Shown: piece by piece, positions 53,924-63,172 of the stretch
Layout: each line of letters begins with the position of its first letter
Position numbering within the stretch: position 1 is the first letter of the stretch
Source of the DNA: JACPDH01 sp041671505
GTDB taxonomy: Bacteria > Acidobacteriota > Thermoanaerobaculia > Gp7-AA8
Length of the DNA stretch: 64,000 nt
Direction of reading: 5' to 3'
Assembly (NCBI GenBank): GCA_041671505.1
Contig: JBAZBK010000017.1
Location: 62,001-126,000, forward strand
The notes under the pieces: model-generated
The model's database searches: none
Seen by the model: the letters and a program-made list of their open reading frames with translations, nothing else
Told to the model about the DNA's origin: nothing
Program-made: the position numbers and the translations under genes

Positions 53924-55672
53924 GTGCAGCTCCGGCGGGTGGAGATCGAGCGGTTTCGCGCGTTCGACCGGATCGCGGTCGATTTCGACCACACGACCGT
54001 CCTGATCGGCGAGAACGGCAGCGGCAAGACGAGCGTCTTCGACGCGCTGCTGATCTGCCTCGGGCACGGCCGCGCGGAGAGCAATTCCTTCGTATTCGAC
54101 GAGGACGACTTCCACCGCAACGAAGGTTCGAGCGTCGAGCCGATCAGAATCCGCCTAACGATCGGGGAGAGCTCCAGCGGGCGCTGGGACCAGCCTCACG
54201 CCACGGCCCTCCGCCCCGCCATCGCCACGAGGCGCGACGGGAGCCGCGTGATCGAGCTCGAAGTCACCGCGCGCCTCGCGGCCTCCGGCGCGATCGAGAG
54301 CGGCTGGTCCTTCCGGGGCGACGACGGCCAACCGATCGCGGCCGCACGCTCTCCCGAGCTGCTGCGACGGCTCCGCGAGCTCGTCCCGGTCGTCACGCTT
54401 CGCAATAATCTGACGTACCTGTTTCCCGACTCGTCCGTCAACGCAGCGAGCGGTGGATCGGGCGCGCTCGAGAGGACAATCGAGGCGCACTACGGACGCC
54501 TGACCGAGACCGACGCGCTTCCCGCCGGCTCGCACGCGAGGAAGCGTCTCGACGACGCCCTCGGCGTCGCGCGCGACGCGGCGCAACGAATCATGGCGCC
54601 CGCCCCCGCCGCCGAGCGGCGGAGGGAGAAGCGTTTCACGGAGGAAGGACTCCGGATCCCGGTGAGCGTGTGGCAGCGCGGACGGCCCGGGTCGGCGGCA
54701 CAGAGGCTCGGCGCGCTCATCCTGATCGGAGCGATCTTCGACTCGGGAGTGCGCGGCGTCGTCGATCCCCATGCGAGCCCGGTCCTGCTGGTGGAAGACC
54801 CCGAGTCGCACCTGCATCCGACGACGCTCGCGTCGCTCTGGGGCCTTTTCGAGTCGATGCGCTTCCAGCGGATTCTCACGACGAACTCGAGCGAGCTGCT
54901 CCGCGTCGTGCCGCTCCATTCGATTCGGCGGCTGGTGCGGCAGGAGGAGCGCGTCGTCGTCCACTCGGTCGCGCCCGACGCGCTCACCATCGAACAGCTC
55001 CGTCGCGTCCGCTATCACGTCCGCGCGCGCCGCGGCCTGGCCTTCTTTGGGCGCGCGTGGCTGCTCGTCGAGGGCGAGACGGAGTTCTGGCTCCTTCCCG
55101 AGCTCGCACACCTCTGCGGCTACGACTTCGGAACCGAGGGGATCGCAACCGTCGAATTCGCGCAGTGCGGAATCACCCCGCTCGTCAGGCTCGCGCAGGC
55201 TCTCGGAATCGAGTGGCACGTTCTCGCCGACGGCGACCGGGCCGGCCGCGTCTACGCGAACACGACGTTAGGCCTCACGCGCCACGAGCCCGACGAGGAA
55301 CGCCTCACGCAGCTCGCCGAATACGACATCGAGAACTGCCTCTGGAACCACGGCTACGCCGACGTGTACCGGCAGATCGCAGGCTCATCACGGGCCGCCT
55401 GGGAACGGCCCGGCACGGTGATCGACCGCGCGATCAGGAAGAGCTCGAAGCCTTTCCTCGCGATCGCCGTGATCGAGGCGATGGCGCGCGAAGGCTCGCC
55501 CGGCGTACCCGAGCCGCTCCGGAAAGTCGTCGAGCACCTCGTGACGCTCGCACGGAGAACCTCCGAGCCGAGGCGGGAGCCGAAGAAGAGGAAGCGGAAG
55601 CAGCGGGAGCGGCGCGTCGGACCCGACCTCGATCGCGGATTCGTGCCGCCGTCGCCGGAGGGCAGCCGGTGA
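53924..55672 (+). CDS. OLD/YbjD-like ATPase with TOPRIM nuclease domain
   Basis: 582 residues from GTG 53924. The SMC-like N-terminus MQLRRVEIERFRAFDRI leads to Walker A GENGSGKTS (29-37). A signature/Walker B region is SPVLLVEDPESHLHPTTLAS with H-loop TTNSSELL. A TOPRIM domain begins at about 380 with WLLVEGETEFWLLPELA and carries LADGDRAG (about 435). This is the plan of OLD nucleases and of YbjD (DUF2813), which cleave DNA in an ATP-linked way and in some cases defend against phage. A basic Lys/Arg tail (EPKKRKRKQRERR) may bind nucleic acid. No partner helicase (GajB-like) is adjacent, so it looks like a solitary class 1 type. Confidence 0.87.
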   Translation: MQLRRVEIERFRAFDRIAVDFDHTTVLIGENGSGKTSVFDALLICLGHGRAESNSFVFDEDDFHRNEGSSVEPIRIRLTIGESSSGRWDQPHATALRPAIATRRDGSRVIELEVTARLAASGAIESGWSFRGDDGQPIAAARSPELLRRLRELVPVVTLRNNLTYLFPDSSVNAASGGSGALERTIEAHYGRLTETDALPAGSHARKRLDDALGVARDAAQRIMAPAPAAERRREKRFTEEGLRIPVSVWQRGRPGSAAQRLGALILIGAIFDSGVRGVVDPHASPVLLVEDPESHLHPTTLASLWGLFESMRFQRILTTNSSELLRVVPLHSIRRLVRQEERVVVHSVAPDALTIEQLRRVRYHVRARRGLAFFGRAWLLVEGETEFWLLPELAHLCGYDFGTEGIATVEFAQCGITPLVRLAQALGIEWHVLADGDRAGRVYANTTLGLTRHEPDEERLTQLAEYDIENCLWNHGYADVYRQIAGSSRAAWERPGTVIDRAIRKSSKPFLAIAVIEAMAREGSPGVPEPLRKVVEHLVTLARRTSEPRREPKKRKRKQRERRVGPDLDRGFVPPSPEGSR

Positions 55673-55700
55673 GGGACGGCAGTGAGGACCGCGAGCGGCT

Positions 55701-55818
55701 GAGAACCGAAATGAAGAATGTCGAATGAAGAATGAGGAATGAAGAATTGTCCGGGCGGCTCGGCCGAACGCTTTCTTCATTCTCCATTCTTCATTCGACA
55801 TTCTTCATTTCGGTTCTC
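55701..55818. repeat. Near-perfect 46-bp inverted repeat built of short A-rich/T-rich units
   Basis: Arm 55701-55746 (gaagaatg/gaatgagg units after a gagaaccgaaat core) mirrors 55773-55818 with about two differences; the loop is 26 bp and GC-rich. It shares its core and units with the inner palindrome at 4704-4812 and likewise lies between convergent genes. It is likely to form a strong hairpin in both transcripts. Confidence 0.88.
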
Positions 55819-55865
55819 GACTCCGCATTCCGGTTGCCTCACAAGCTCCGCTCGCGCCGAATGAA

Positions 55866-57149
55866 CTACTCCAGCGACCCCTGCCCGGTCGAGCCGAGCA
55901 CGCTTCCCCATAGCCAGCTCTTCGGATCGATCTTCTGTCGTCGCGTCACCGCCGCGTCGATCGGCACGTGCGTGTACTCGCCGTGCCACGAGCTGATCAC
56001 GACGTTCGTCTTTCCCGCCATCGCCGCGTGCACCGCGTTCTGCCCGAGCAGCATGCAGAACGCCGCGTCGCTCGCCTCCGCCGGAAGCGAGCGGATCGTG
56101 TAGCTCGGGTCGATGTACTTCAGGTTCAGCTCGATCTGCTTCTTCGCGAAGTGCTCCCGGATTCTGTCGCGAAGGAAGGTGCCGATGTCGCCGAGCTTCC
56201 GGTTGCCCGACGCGTCGGTGCCGCCCGCCGCCTCGAGCAGATCCTGTCCCGCCCCTTCGGCCACCACGATCACCGCATGCCCGCGGTGATCGAGCCGCTT
56301 CTCGAGCGAATCGACGAGCACTTCGAGGCGGAACTTCTCCTCGGGAATCAGGCAGTAGTTCGGGTCGCCGCTGGAGAGCGTCGCGTAGGCGGCGATGAAA
56401 CCCGACTCGCGCCCCATCAGCTTCACGAGCCCGACGCCGTTTCGCGCGCCGGTCGCCTCGACATGCGCCGATGCGATCACTCGCCTCGCCTCGGACGACG
56501 CGGTCACGAAACCGAATGACCGCTCGACGAAGAGAATGTCGTTGTCGATCGTCTTGGGAATTCCGACGACCGCCACCTCGTGCCCGCGCCGCCTGGCTTC
56601 CTCGGCGATCGCGCGCGCGCCCTTGAGCGTTCCGTCTCCCCCGACGGTGAAGAGGACGTTCACCTTCAGCCTAACGAGCGTCTCGACGATCTCTTTGGTG
56701 TCCTGCGGCCCGCGCGACGACTTGAGGATCGATCCGCCACGCCCGCGGATTCCCGAAACGGCCTCGGGATCGAGCTCGAGCGGCTCGTGCCAGTACCGCC
56801 CGACGAGCCCCTCGAATCCGTACTGGAACCCGAGGATCTCGCGAACTCCGTAGTGGTGATAGAGACTCAGCACGATCGCACGGATCACGTCGTTGAGGCC
56901 GGGGCAGAGACCGCCACACGTCACGATTCCTGCCTTCACCTGTCGCGGATCGAAGTAGATCCGCGATCGCGCGCCGGCCCGTTCGAAGGTCGGCGGCTGC
57001 TTCCCGGCCTCCAGGTACGACATGACGTCACGAAGCTCGGCGTGATAGAGGATCCGGTCGTCCTCGCGAATGAATCCGTAGTCGGCAAGCGGCGAAACGT
57101 GACGCGACTCGCCGAGCTGGCTGATCTCGAAGCTCGGAAGCTGTTCCAT
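55866..57149 (-). CDS. pfkA: 6-phosphofructokinase, ATP-dependent type predicted
   Basis: 427 residues. AGIVTCGGLCPGLNDVIRA binds the phosphoryl donor, FTVGGDGTLKG has Gly at the position that separates ATP from PPi enzymes, PKTIDND is the catalytic loop and MGRESGFIA the sugar-phosphate site. An 80-residue N-terminal extension and overall length fit the long plant/trypanosomatid-like class that uses ATP despite Lys in PKTIDND. It commits fructose 6-phosphate to glycolysis. A second phosphofructokinase gene lies 2.1 kb away. Confidence 0.9.
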   Translation of the reverse strand: MEQLPSFEISQLGESRHVSPLADYGFIREDDRILYHAELRDVMSYLEAGKQPPTFERAGARSRIYFDPRQVKAGIVTCGGLCPGLNDVIRAIVLSLYHHYGVREILGFQYGFEGLVGRYWHEPLELDPEAVSGIRGRGGSILKSSRGPQDTKEIVETLVRLKVNVLFTVGGDGTLKGARAIAEEARRRGHEVAVVGIPKTIDNDILFVERSFGFVTASSEARRVIASAHVEATGARNGVGLVKLMGRESGFIAAYATLSSGDPNYCLIPEEKFRLEVLVDSLEKRLDHRGHAVIVVAEGAGQDLLEAAGGTDASGNRKLGDIGTFLRDRIREHFAKKQIELNLKYIDPSYTIRSLPAEASDAAFCMLLGQNAVHAAMAGKTNVVISSWHGEYTHVPIDAAVTRRQKIDPKSWLWGSVLGSTGQGSLE

Positions 57150-57381
57150 ACAGGAATTGTAGTCACCTGCGGCGCACGGCGCCGGTGAACTGTGTCACAG
57201 GGCGAACGGTTCGCATCGGTGCGCCGCTGACGGCGCGATCGCACCGAGCGCGCGGGACACTCGGACGTCGCGCGGTTCGCGCAACTCCAATCCGATGTGC
57301 CGCTTGGTTCCGCATTCGTCCACTGCGACAGGCTACTAGCAGTCGGGCGCAGCGCGGGAGTATGCTGCTCGCACAACCAAA

Positions 57382-58230
57382 ATGTCTTCGCAACTCGACC
57401 TCGCAGCTCGTCTCGCCGCGATCGTGGAGACGCAAGGGGCGATTGCCTCCGCGGAACTCGATCTCGAAAAGATCAGGCAGATCGCTGTGACGGAAATCCT
57501 CAAATTGACCGGCGCGGACGGCGCGGTCGTCGAGGCGATCCGCGACGAAGAGATCCTCTATCAGACTGCGGCGGGATCGCTCGCGCCGCACGTGGGAACC
57601 CTCTTCGACATCGAAGGGAGCCTCTCCGGTCTCTGCATCCGAGAGAAGAAGGGGCTCCGATCGGACGATGTCGAATCGGACCCGAGGGTCAACCACGAGA
57701 TTTCGGGCTACACAGGCACGCGATCGATCATCGTGGTACCGCTCCTGCACGAGGGCGAGGCGATCGGCGTCCTCAAGGTCGTCTCCATCCGGCCGAACAG
57801 CTTCACCGACCTCGACTGCTACACGATGCAGTTGCTCGCGGGGTTCGTGGCCGCCTCCGTCGCTCGCGCCGCGGGTTACGAAGCGAAGTCGCTCTCCGAG
57901 CGACGCTTCCGCCTGCTCTTCGATCGCAACATCGCCGGAGCGTTCTGGACCACGATCGACGGCCAGATCCTCGAGGTGAACGAGGCGTTCGCCAAGATGT
58001 TCGGCTACGAATCACGCGACGAAATGCTGGCGGGCAGCTCCTGGGAGCTCCATCCTTCGCGCGGCGACCGCGAGGCGATGCTCGCGGCGCTCCGGGAGCA
58101 CGGCTCGATCACGCTCCATTCGCTTCGTGTGAAGAAGCGGGACGGCACCTTCGTCGACGCGCTCGTCAACATCGACCTCATGAAAAGCGTCGGCCCGACG
58201 CTTCTTCTCGGCACGATCGTCTCACGCTGA
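57382..58230 (+). CDS. GAF-PAS sensor protein without output domain
   Basis: 282 residues, soluble. About 20-175 is a GAF domain (KLTGADGAVVEAIRDEEILY, RSIIVVPLLHEGEAIGVLKV); about 180-280 a PAS domain (RRFRLLFDRNIAGAFWTTID, EVNEAFAKMFGYESRDEML). No kinase, GGDEF or HTH follows, so it may signal by contact or form part of a split system. Divergent from pfkA. Confidence 0.88.
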   Translation: MSSQLDLAARLAAIVETQGAIASAELDLEKIRQIAVTEILKLTGADGAVVEAIRDEEILYQTAAGSLAPHVGTLFDIEGSLSGLCIREKKGLRSDDVESDPRVNHEISGYTGTRSIIVVPLLHEGEAIGVLKVVSIRPNSFTDLDCYTMQLLAGFVAASVARAAGYEAKSLSERRFRLLFDRNIAGAFWTTIDGQILEVNEAFAKMFGYESRDEMLAGSSWELHPSRGDREAMLAALREHGSITLHSLRVKKRDGTFVDALVNIDLMKSVGPTLLLGTIVSR

Positions 58231-58307
58231 CAGAGAGCCGGTGACGCGCTTCGCGCTGAGTCCTTTCTCCTTTCCTGCCGTAAAATCACCCTGTCAGGAC
58301 ACATCGA

Positions 58308-59063
58308 ATGGATGCCCCGAAGTTCGTCACGCACCGTGGCGCGAGCATTCTGCTGCTCGACTATGCGGGAGCCAGCGCCGCTCAGCTTGCCGCGCTCCTG
58401 GAGGAGGCCGAGCAGATCATCCGCAAGCAACCGCCGCGCTCGCTCCTGATCCTGACGCGGATGTACGGCTACGAGTTCGCGAGCGAGTCGACGAAGCTCC
58501 TGCTGGAGCACATCGACGGCAACGGGCCGCATGCGCGGGCGAGCGCCGTCGTCGGCATGGGGCATCTCGCTCCCGTGATCCCGATCGCGAACCGGATGAG
58601 CGGACGCGACCTCGAGCCGTTCGACGACGAGGTCGCGGCGCTCGACTGGCTCGCCTCGCGCGGCGCGGCGGGAGGCGACGACACGAACGAGCCGGTCCGG
58701 TTCGTCGCGCGCGACGGCTGCCGGATACTCCGCATCGACTTCCGCGGTGCCTCGGGCGCGGAGCTTCTTTCCCGGGTGAACGTCGCCGCGGCGACGATCC
58801 AGAGTCAGCAGGAGCGCTCCGTCCTCACGCTCACGCTCGTCAATGGCATCGCCTACGACAAGGTCGTCACCGCGGCGATCAAGGAGTACGTGCGCGCGAA
58901 CCGCCCGTACGTCCTCGCCGGCGCGGTCGTCGGCCTCGACTATCTCCGGCAGATCATCCTTCCCCTCAACCGGCTCACCGGACGAAACCTGCGGGCCTTC
59001 GACGACGAGGGGAGCGCGGGCGCCTGGCTTTCCGCGGAATGGTCGCGGCACGGCCGCAACTGA
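58308..59063 (+). CDS. Unknown protein made of two tandem homologous domains
   Basis: 251 residues formed by an internal duplication of about 115. VVGMGHLAPVIPIANRMSGR with LEPFDDEVAALDWLAS in the first half matches VVGLDYLRQIILPLNRLTGR with LRAFDDEGSAGAWLSA in the second. The alternating pattern recalls STAS/SpoIIAA-like folds, but no family is certain. AGGA stands eight bases before the ATG. It lies between a GAF-PAS sensor and a phosphofructokinase, all on one strand. Confidence 0.8.
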   Translation: MDAPKFVTHRGASILLLDYAGASAAQLAALLEEAEQIIRKQPPRSLLILTRMYGYEFASESTKLLLEHIDGNGPHARASAVVGMGHLAPVIPIANRMSGRDLEPFDDEVAALDWLASRGAAGGDDTNEPVRFVARDGCRILRIDFRGASGAELLSRVNVAAATIQSQQERSVLTLTLVNGIAYDKVVTAAIKEYVRANRPYVLAGAVVGLDYLRQIILPLNRLTGRNLRAFDDEGSAGAWLSAEWSRHGRN

Positions 59064-59252
59064 CCTCCACGGAGAAGCGACCCACGTCACCGCTCACCTC
59101 CCTGTTTCCTCACAATCCCTCCTCCGCCGACTCTGGTAGGCTCGTCGTCGCAACAGGGATGGGCTCGACGCTCCCGCCCCGGTCCTCGCCGCGCCGACGT
59201 CGCAGTGCGAGACCCGCGGGAGCGTCCCCTCCACGAGAAAGGGGAAGCAACC

Positions 59253-60437
59253 GTGAAAGGCACAATCGGCATACTGACGGGCGGCGGCGACGTACCGGGA
59301 CTGAATCCCGCGATCCGGGCGATCACGATCCGCGCGCTGCGTGAAGGCTACAGGGTCATCGGCATCCGGCGCGGGTGGGCCGGCCTGACCGACCTCGTGC
59401 GCGACAAGGACGCAGACAACTCCGACAACTTCCAGGTACTCAGCGAGGACATCGTCAACCGCGCCGGGCGAACCGGCGGCACATTCCTCCATACCTCGCG
59501 TACGCGGCCGACTCACCTGCCGCTCGCGGTCGTCCCGTCGCACCTTCGCGACAAGTACACCGAGCCGATCAACGACATCACGGCCGACGTTCTCAAGAAC
59601 ATCGATTGGCTCGGGATCGACTACCTCCTCCCGATCGGCGGCGACGACACGCTCAGCTACGCCAAGCGCCTGCACGAGGAGAAGGTCAACGTCGTCGCAA
59701 TCCCGAAGACGATGGACAACGACGTCCCGGGGACCGACTACTGCATCGGATTCTCGACCTGCGTCACGCGCACGATCGAGCTCGCGCACCAGCTCCGCAC
59801 GACCGCGGGCTCGCACGAGCGCTTCCTCGTCATCGAGGTCTTCGGCCGTTACGCCGGCTTCACGGCTCTCCTGCCGACGATGGCCGGCGCGGCGGATCGC
59901 TGCCTGATCCCCGAACAGCCGTTCGACATCGAGCAGCTCGCCGAGCTGATGGTCTACGACCGCAAGCGCCACCCGAGCCACTACAGCGTCGTCCTCGTCT
60001 CCGAGGGAGCGACGATGAAGGACGAAGACATGTCGTTCGAGGGCGAGGAATCGGATCAGTACGGCCACAAGAAGTTAGGCGGCATCGGCGACAAGGTCTC
60101 CATTCGTCTCAAGGAGCTCTCCGCGAAGTACAACGACGGACGGAGGGTCAACGTCGTCAATCAGCGTCTCGGCTACGTCGTCCGCTCGGGCGAGCCCGAC
60201 GCGCTCGACTCGATCGTCCCGATGGCCTACGGCAACCTCGCGCTCGACCTGGTCCTGCGCAAGATCTCGGGCCGTCTCGTCAACGTCCGCAACGGCGTCT
60301 ACGACAACGTCCCCATCGACGTCGTCACCGGCCGCAAGAAAGTCGTCGACGTCTCGCGCTACTACAACACCGAGCGCCTCCGCCCCATCTACGACTTTCA
60401 CCGTCAGCCGATTTTTATAATGACGTCGGACGTATAA
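59253..60437 (+). CDS. pfp: Phosphofructokinase, pyrophosphate-dependent type predicted
   Basis: 394 residues from GTG 59253, with a GGGGAA site upstream; the longer frame adds 16 unlikely residues. GILTGGGDVPGLNPAIRA is the donor loop. LLPIGGDDTLSYA has Asp where ATP enzymes have Gly, and PKTMDND has Lys where bacterial ATP enzymes have Gly: both are hallmarks of PPi-dependent enzymes. FGRYAGFTALLP is the sugar site. It could run reversibly in glycolysis and gluconeogenesis with PPi. A strong terminator follows at 60553. Confidence 0.88.
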   Translation: MKGTIGILTGGGDVPGLNPAIRAITIRALREGYRVIGIRRGWAGLTDLVRDKDADNSDNFQVLSEDIVNRAGRTGGTFLHTSRTRPTHLPLAVVPSHLRDKYTEPINDITADVLKNIDWLGIDYLLPIGGDDTLSYAKRLHEEKVNVVAIPKTMDNDVPGTDYCIGFSTCVTRTIELAHQLRTTAGSHERFLVIEVFGRYAGFTALLPTMAGAADRCLIPEQPFDIEQLAELMVYDRKRHPSHYSVVLVSEGATMKDEDMSFEGEESDQYGHKKLGGIGDKVSIRLKELSAKYNDGRRVNVVNQRLGYVVRSGEPDALDSIVPMAYGNLALDLVLRKISGRLVNVRNGVYDNVPIDVVTGRKKVVDVSRYYNTERLRPIYDFHRQPIFIMTSDV

Positions 60438-60705
60438 GGCAGGCGAGAGGCGAAAGGCGAGAGGCGATAAGCAGTAGACGACGGCGAGAGGCGAAGGGCG
60501 AGAGGCGAAGGGCGAGAGGCGACAAGCAAGCAACGATGCAGTGAAAATGAATCGAGGGAGCCCGTGAGGGCTCCCTCGTTGTTTCGTCGTTTCGTCCGAG
60601 TACGCACGGGCGAAGAAACTTCAGGCCTGCTTATCGCCTATCGCCTCTCGCCTGATCGGCTTGTTTACTCATCGCCTGTCGCCTCTCGCCTCGTCGCCTG
60701 CTATT
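60438..60705. repeat. Short-period aggcgag repeats forming a large palindrome
   Basis: Irregular 7-8-base units (aggcgag, aggcgaa, aggcgat) run from just after the pfp stop to about 60530, and their complements (tcgcctc, tcgccta) run from about 60625 to 60705, reaching the stop of the peptidase. aggcgagaggcgataa-gcag near 60450-60474 mirrors ctgcttatcgcct near 60628. A terminator hairpin lies in the centre. No gene is present in the gap. Confidence 0.8.
60553..60578 (+). terminator. Strong intrinsic terminator after pfp
   Basis: A perfect 11-bp stem (cgagggagccc with gggctccctcg) closes loop gtga and is followed by ttgtttcgtcgttt. The preceding run gtgaaaatgaa supplies some A residues for the opposite strand, so it may work both ways. 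Confidence 0.88.
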
Positions 60706-62872
60706 TCCCGAAGCCCCGATCCCTCATGAGCGCATCGATCTTCGGGTCGCGGCCGCGGAAGGCGCGGTAGCCGTCGGCGGGGTCGATCGTATTGCCGACG
60801 GAGAAGACATGGTCGGTGAGGCGCCTCGCGACCTCCTTGTCGTACGGCCCCTTGCCTTCCTCGAACGCTTCGAAGGCGTCGGCGGTGAGCGTGTCGGACC
60901 AGAGGTAGCTGTAATAGCCCGCCGAGTATCCGTCACCCGAGAAGATGTGCAGGAACTGCGTCGGCCGGTGGCGCATGACGAGCTGCTTCGGCATTCCGAG
61001 CGCGTCGAGCGTCTTCTTCTCGAACGTCTTCGAGTCGATCGGCGTCGAGCCCGCGAGATGCATCTTCATGTCGATGAGGGCGCTCGAGAGGTATTCGGTC
61101 GTCTTGAATCCCGAGTTGAACGTGTCCGCCTTCTTGATCCGCTCGACGAGCGACGCGGGAATCGGCTCGCCCGTCTTGTAGTGCCGCGCGAACTTGCCGA
61201 GCACCTCCGGCGTCGACAGCCAGTGCGGGAGGAGCTGCGACGGGAACTCGACGAAGTCGCGCGCCACCGAGGTGCCCGACAGCGACGGGTAGTTCACGTT
61301 GGAGGAAAGGCCGTGCAGCGCGTGCCCGAACTCGTGGAAGAGGGTCGTGGCATCGTCCCACGAGATGAGCACCGGCTCGCCCGGCTTGCCCTTCACGAAA
61401 TTCGAGTTGTTCGAAACGATCGTCGTCACGTCGCCGGCGAAGCGCTCCTGGTTGCGATACGCGTTCATCCAGGCGCCCGAACGCTTGCCGTCGCGGGCGA
61501 ACGGGTCGAAGTACCAGACGCCGATGTGACGGCCGGTCGACAGGTCGCTCACTTCCCATACGCGCACGTCGGGGTGGTAGACCGGCACGTTCGTGATCGG
61601 CGTGAACTTGAAGTTGAAGAGCTGACCGGCGACCCAGAACATCGCCTCGCGCATCTGCTCGAGCTCGAGGTACTGCTTCACTTCGTTCTGGTCGAGGTCG
61701 TACTTCGCCTTGCGAACCTTCTCGGCGTAGTAACGGTAGTCCCACGGCTCGATCGTGAGCTTCGCCCCTTCGCTGTCGGCGACCTTCTGCATGTCGGCGA
61801 CTTCCTCGGCGACGCGTCCGATCGCGGGCTTCCAGACCGCCTCCATCAGCTGCATCGCGCGCTCGGGGTTCTTCGCCATCGAGTTCTCGAGGCGCCAGTG
61901 CGCGTGAGTCTCGAACCCGAGAAGCTTCGCGCGCTCCGCACGAAGCAAGAGGATCTGCGGAATCAGGGCGTTGTTGTCGTGCGCGTCACCGTTGTCGCCA
62001 CGCATGATGAACATGCGCCACGCCTTCTCGCGCAGGTCGCGACGGTCGGCGTAGGTCAGGAACGGATCGACCGAGGAGCGGGTGTTGGAGATCACCCACT
62101 TGCCAGGGAGCTTCTTGCGGTCGGCAGCAGCGGAGGCGGCATCGCGGAGAGACTGCGGCAACCCCGCGAGATCGGCCTCGTTCTCGATCGTGAGCCAGAC
62201 GCCCTGCTCGTCGGCGAGCACGTTCTGGCCGAACTTCGTGTAGAGCCCGGCAAGCTCCTGGTTGATCTCCGACATCCGCGCTTTCGCCTTTGCGTCGAGC
62301 TTCGCGCCCGAGCGGACGAAGTTGGTGTAGTAGAGCCAGGTGAGCCGCTGCTGCTCCGGGGTCAGCTTCGCCTTGTCGGGCGAGTTGTACACAGCCTCGA
62401 TCCGGGCAAACAGCGCCGAGTTCTGCGTGATCTTGTCGCCAAACGCCGCGAGCACCGGAGCCATCTCCGTCTCGACCGCCTGGAACTCGTCGCTGTTCAT
62501 GTTGTTGCTCCAGACCCCGAAATAAGTCTGGACGGCATCGAACGTGCGCGACGACTTCTCGAGCGCCGCGATCGTGTTTTCGAAGGTCGGCTTCGCCGGA
62601 TTCTTCGCAATCGCGTCGGCCGCGGCGAGATTCTCGTTCATCGCGATCTCGAGCGCAGGCTTGAAGTCAGCGACGGCAACCTTGTTCCATGCCGGTACGC
62701 CGCCGTAAGGGCCGGTCCACGGCGCAACGAGAGGATTGACCGGCTTCGCCGCGACGACGGGAGCGGGTGCCGCCGGCGTCGCCGTCGCGGAGCTTTTCGG
62801 AGCTGTCGAAGAGCAGGAAATCAACGCCGCACCGCAAATTGCGGTCGCGATGAAGGTGGTGAACTGGCGCAT
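60701..62872 (-). CDS. M3-family zinc oligopeptidase lipoprotein
   Basis: 723 residues from ATG 62872, with GGAG nine bases upstream; ATG 62887 is an alternative. The signal MRQFTTFIATAICGAALISC ends in a lipobox Cys, followed by an Ala/Pro/Thr-rich tether, so it is a lipoprotein. The catalytic motif HEFGHALH (about residue 510) with the downstream Glu region FVEFPSQLLPHWL defines M3 (Dcp/OpdA-like) peptidases, which clip short peptides. Its stop touches the repeat block on the other side. The next gene upstream is a peptide-releasing iminopeptidase. Confidence 0.93.
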   Translation of the reverse strand: MRQFTTFIATAICGAALISCSSTAPKSSATATPAAPAPVVAAKPVNPLVAPWTGPYGGVPAWNKVAVADFKPALEIAMNENLAAADAIAKNPAKPTFENTIAALEKSSRTFDAVQTYFGVWSNNMNSDEFQAVETEMAPVLAAFGDKITQNSALFARIEAVYNSPDKAKLTPEQQRLTWLYYTNFVRSGAKLDAKAKARMSEINQELAGLYTKFGQNVLADEQGVWLTIENEADLAGLPQSLRDAASAAADRKKLPGKWVISNTRSSVDPFLTYADRRDLREKAWRMFIMRGDNGDAHDNNALIPQILLLRAERAKLLGFETHAHWRLENSMAKNPERAMQLMEAVWKPAIGRVAEEVADMQKVADSEGAKLTIEPWDYRYYAEKVRKAKYDLDQNEVKQYLELEQMREAMFWVAGQLFNFKFTPITNVPVYHPDVRVWEVSDLSTGRHIGVWYFDPFARDGKRSGAWMNAYRNQERFAGDVTTIVSNNSNFVKGKPGEPVLISWDDATTLFHEFGHALHGLSSNVNYPSLSGTSVARDFVEFPSQLLPHWLSTPEVLGKFARHYKTGEPIPASLVERIKKADTFNSGFKTTEYLSSALIDMKMHLAGSTPIDSKTFEKKTLDALGMPKQLVMRHRPTQFLHIFSGDGYSAGYYSYLWSDTLTADAFEAFEEGKGPYDKEVARRLTDHVFSVGNTIDPADGYRAFRGRDPKIDALMRDRGFGK

Positions 62873-63006
62873 CGGTGTGGTCTCCATTGATGTTTCCGAG
62901 GGGAGATGCGACGGCACAGGCCGCACGCGGAAAGCGGCCGGAAGTCTAGCCGCACGCCGTGAAACTGTATAGGAGGCGGGTCACACGGAACGGAAACAGC
63001 TAAACC

Positions 63007-63172
63007 GAGGCGATAGGCGAAAGGCGATGGGCGACAGGCGATCAGCAGGCTGCAACCCGCGCGATCACTCCGAGTGCGGCGAGTCAACGCCAATGCGATG
63101 ACAACTCGTGCGTCAGCGCGCGGCACATGGGACTCAGCCCTGTCTACGTTCGCCTCTCGCCTTTCGCCTAGC
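63007..63172. repeat. aggcgat-type repeat palindrome between peptidase genes
   Basis: Units aggcgat/aggcgaa at about 63007-63045 are answered by the complement tcgcctctcgcctttcgcc at about 63150-63168, which runs into the iminopeptidase stop codon. Same repeat family as 60438-60705. The 100 bp between show nothing recognisable. Confidence 0.75.
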
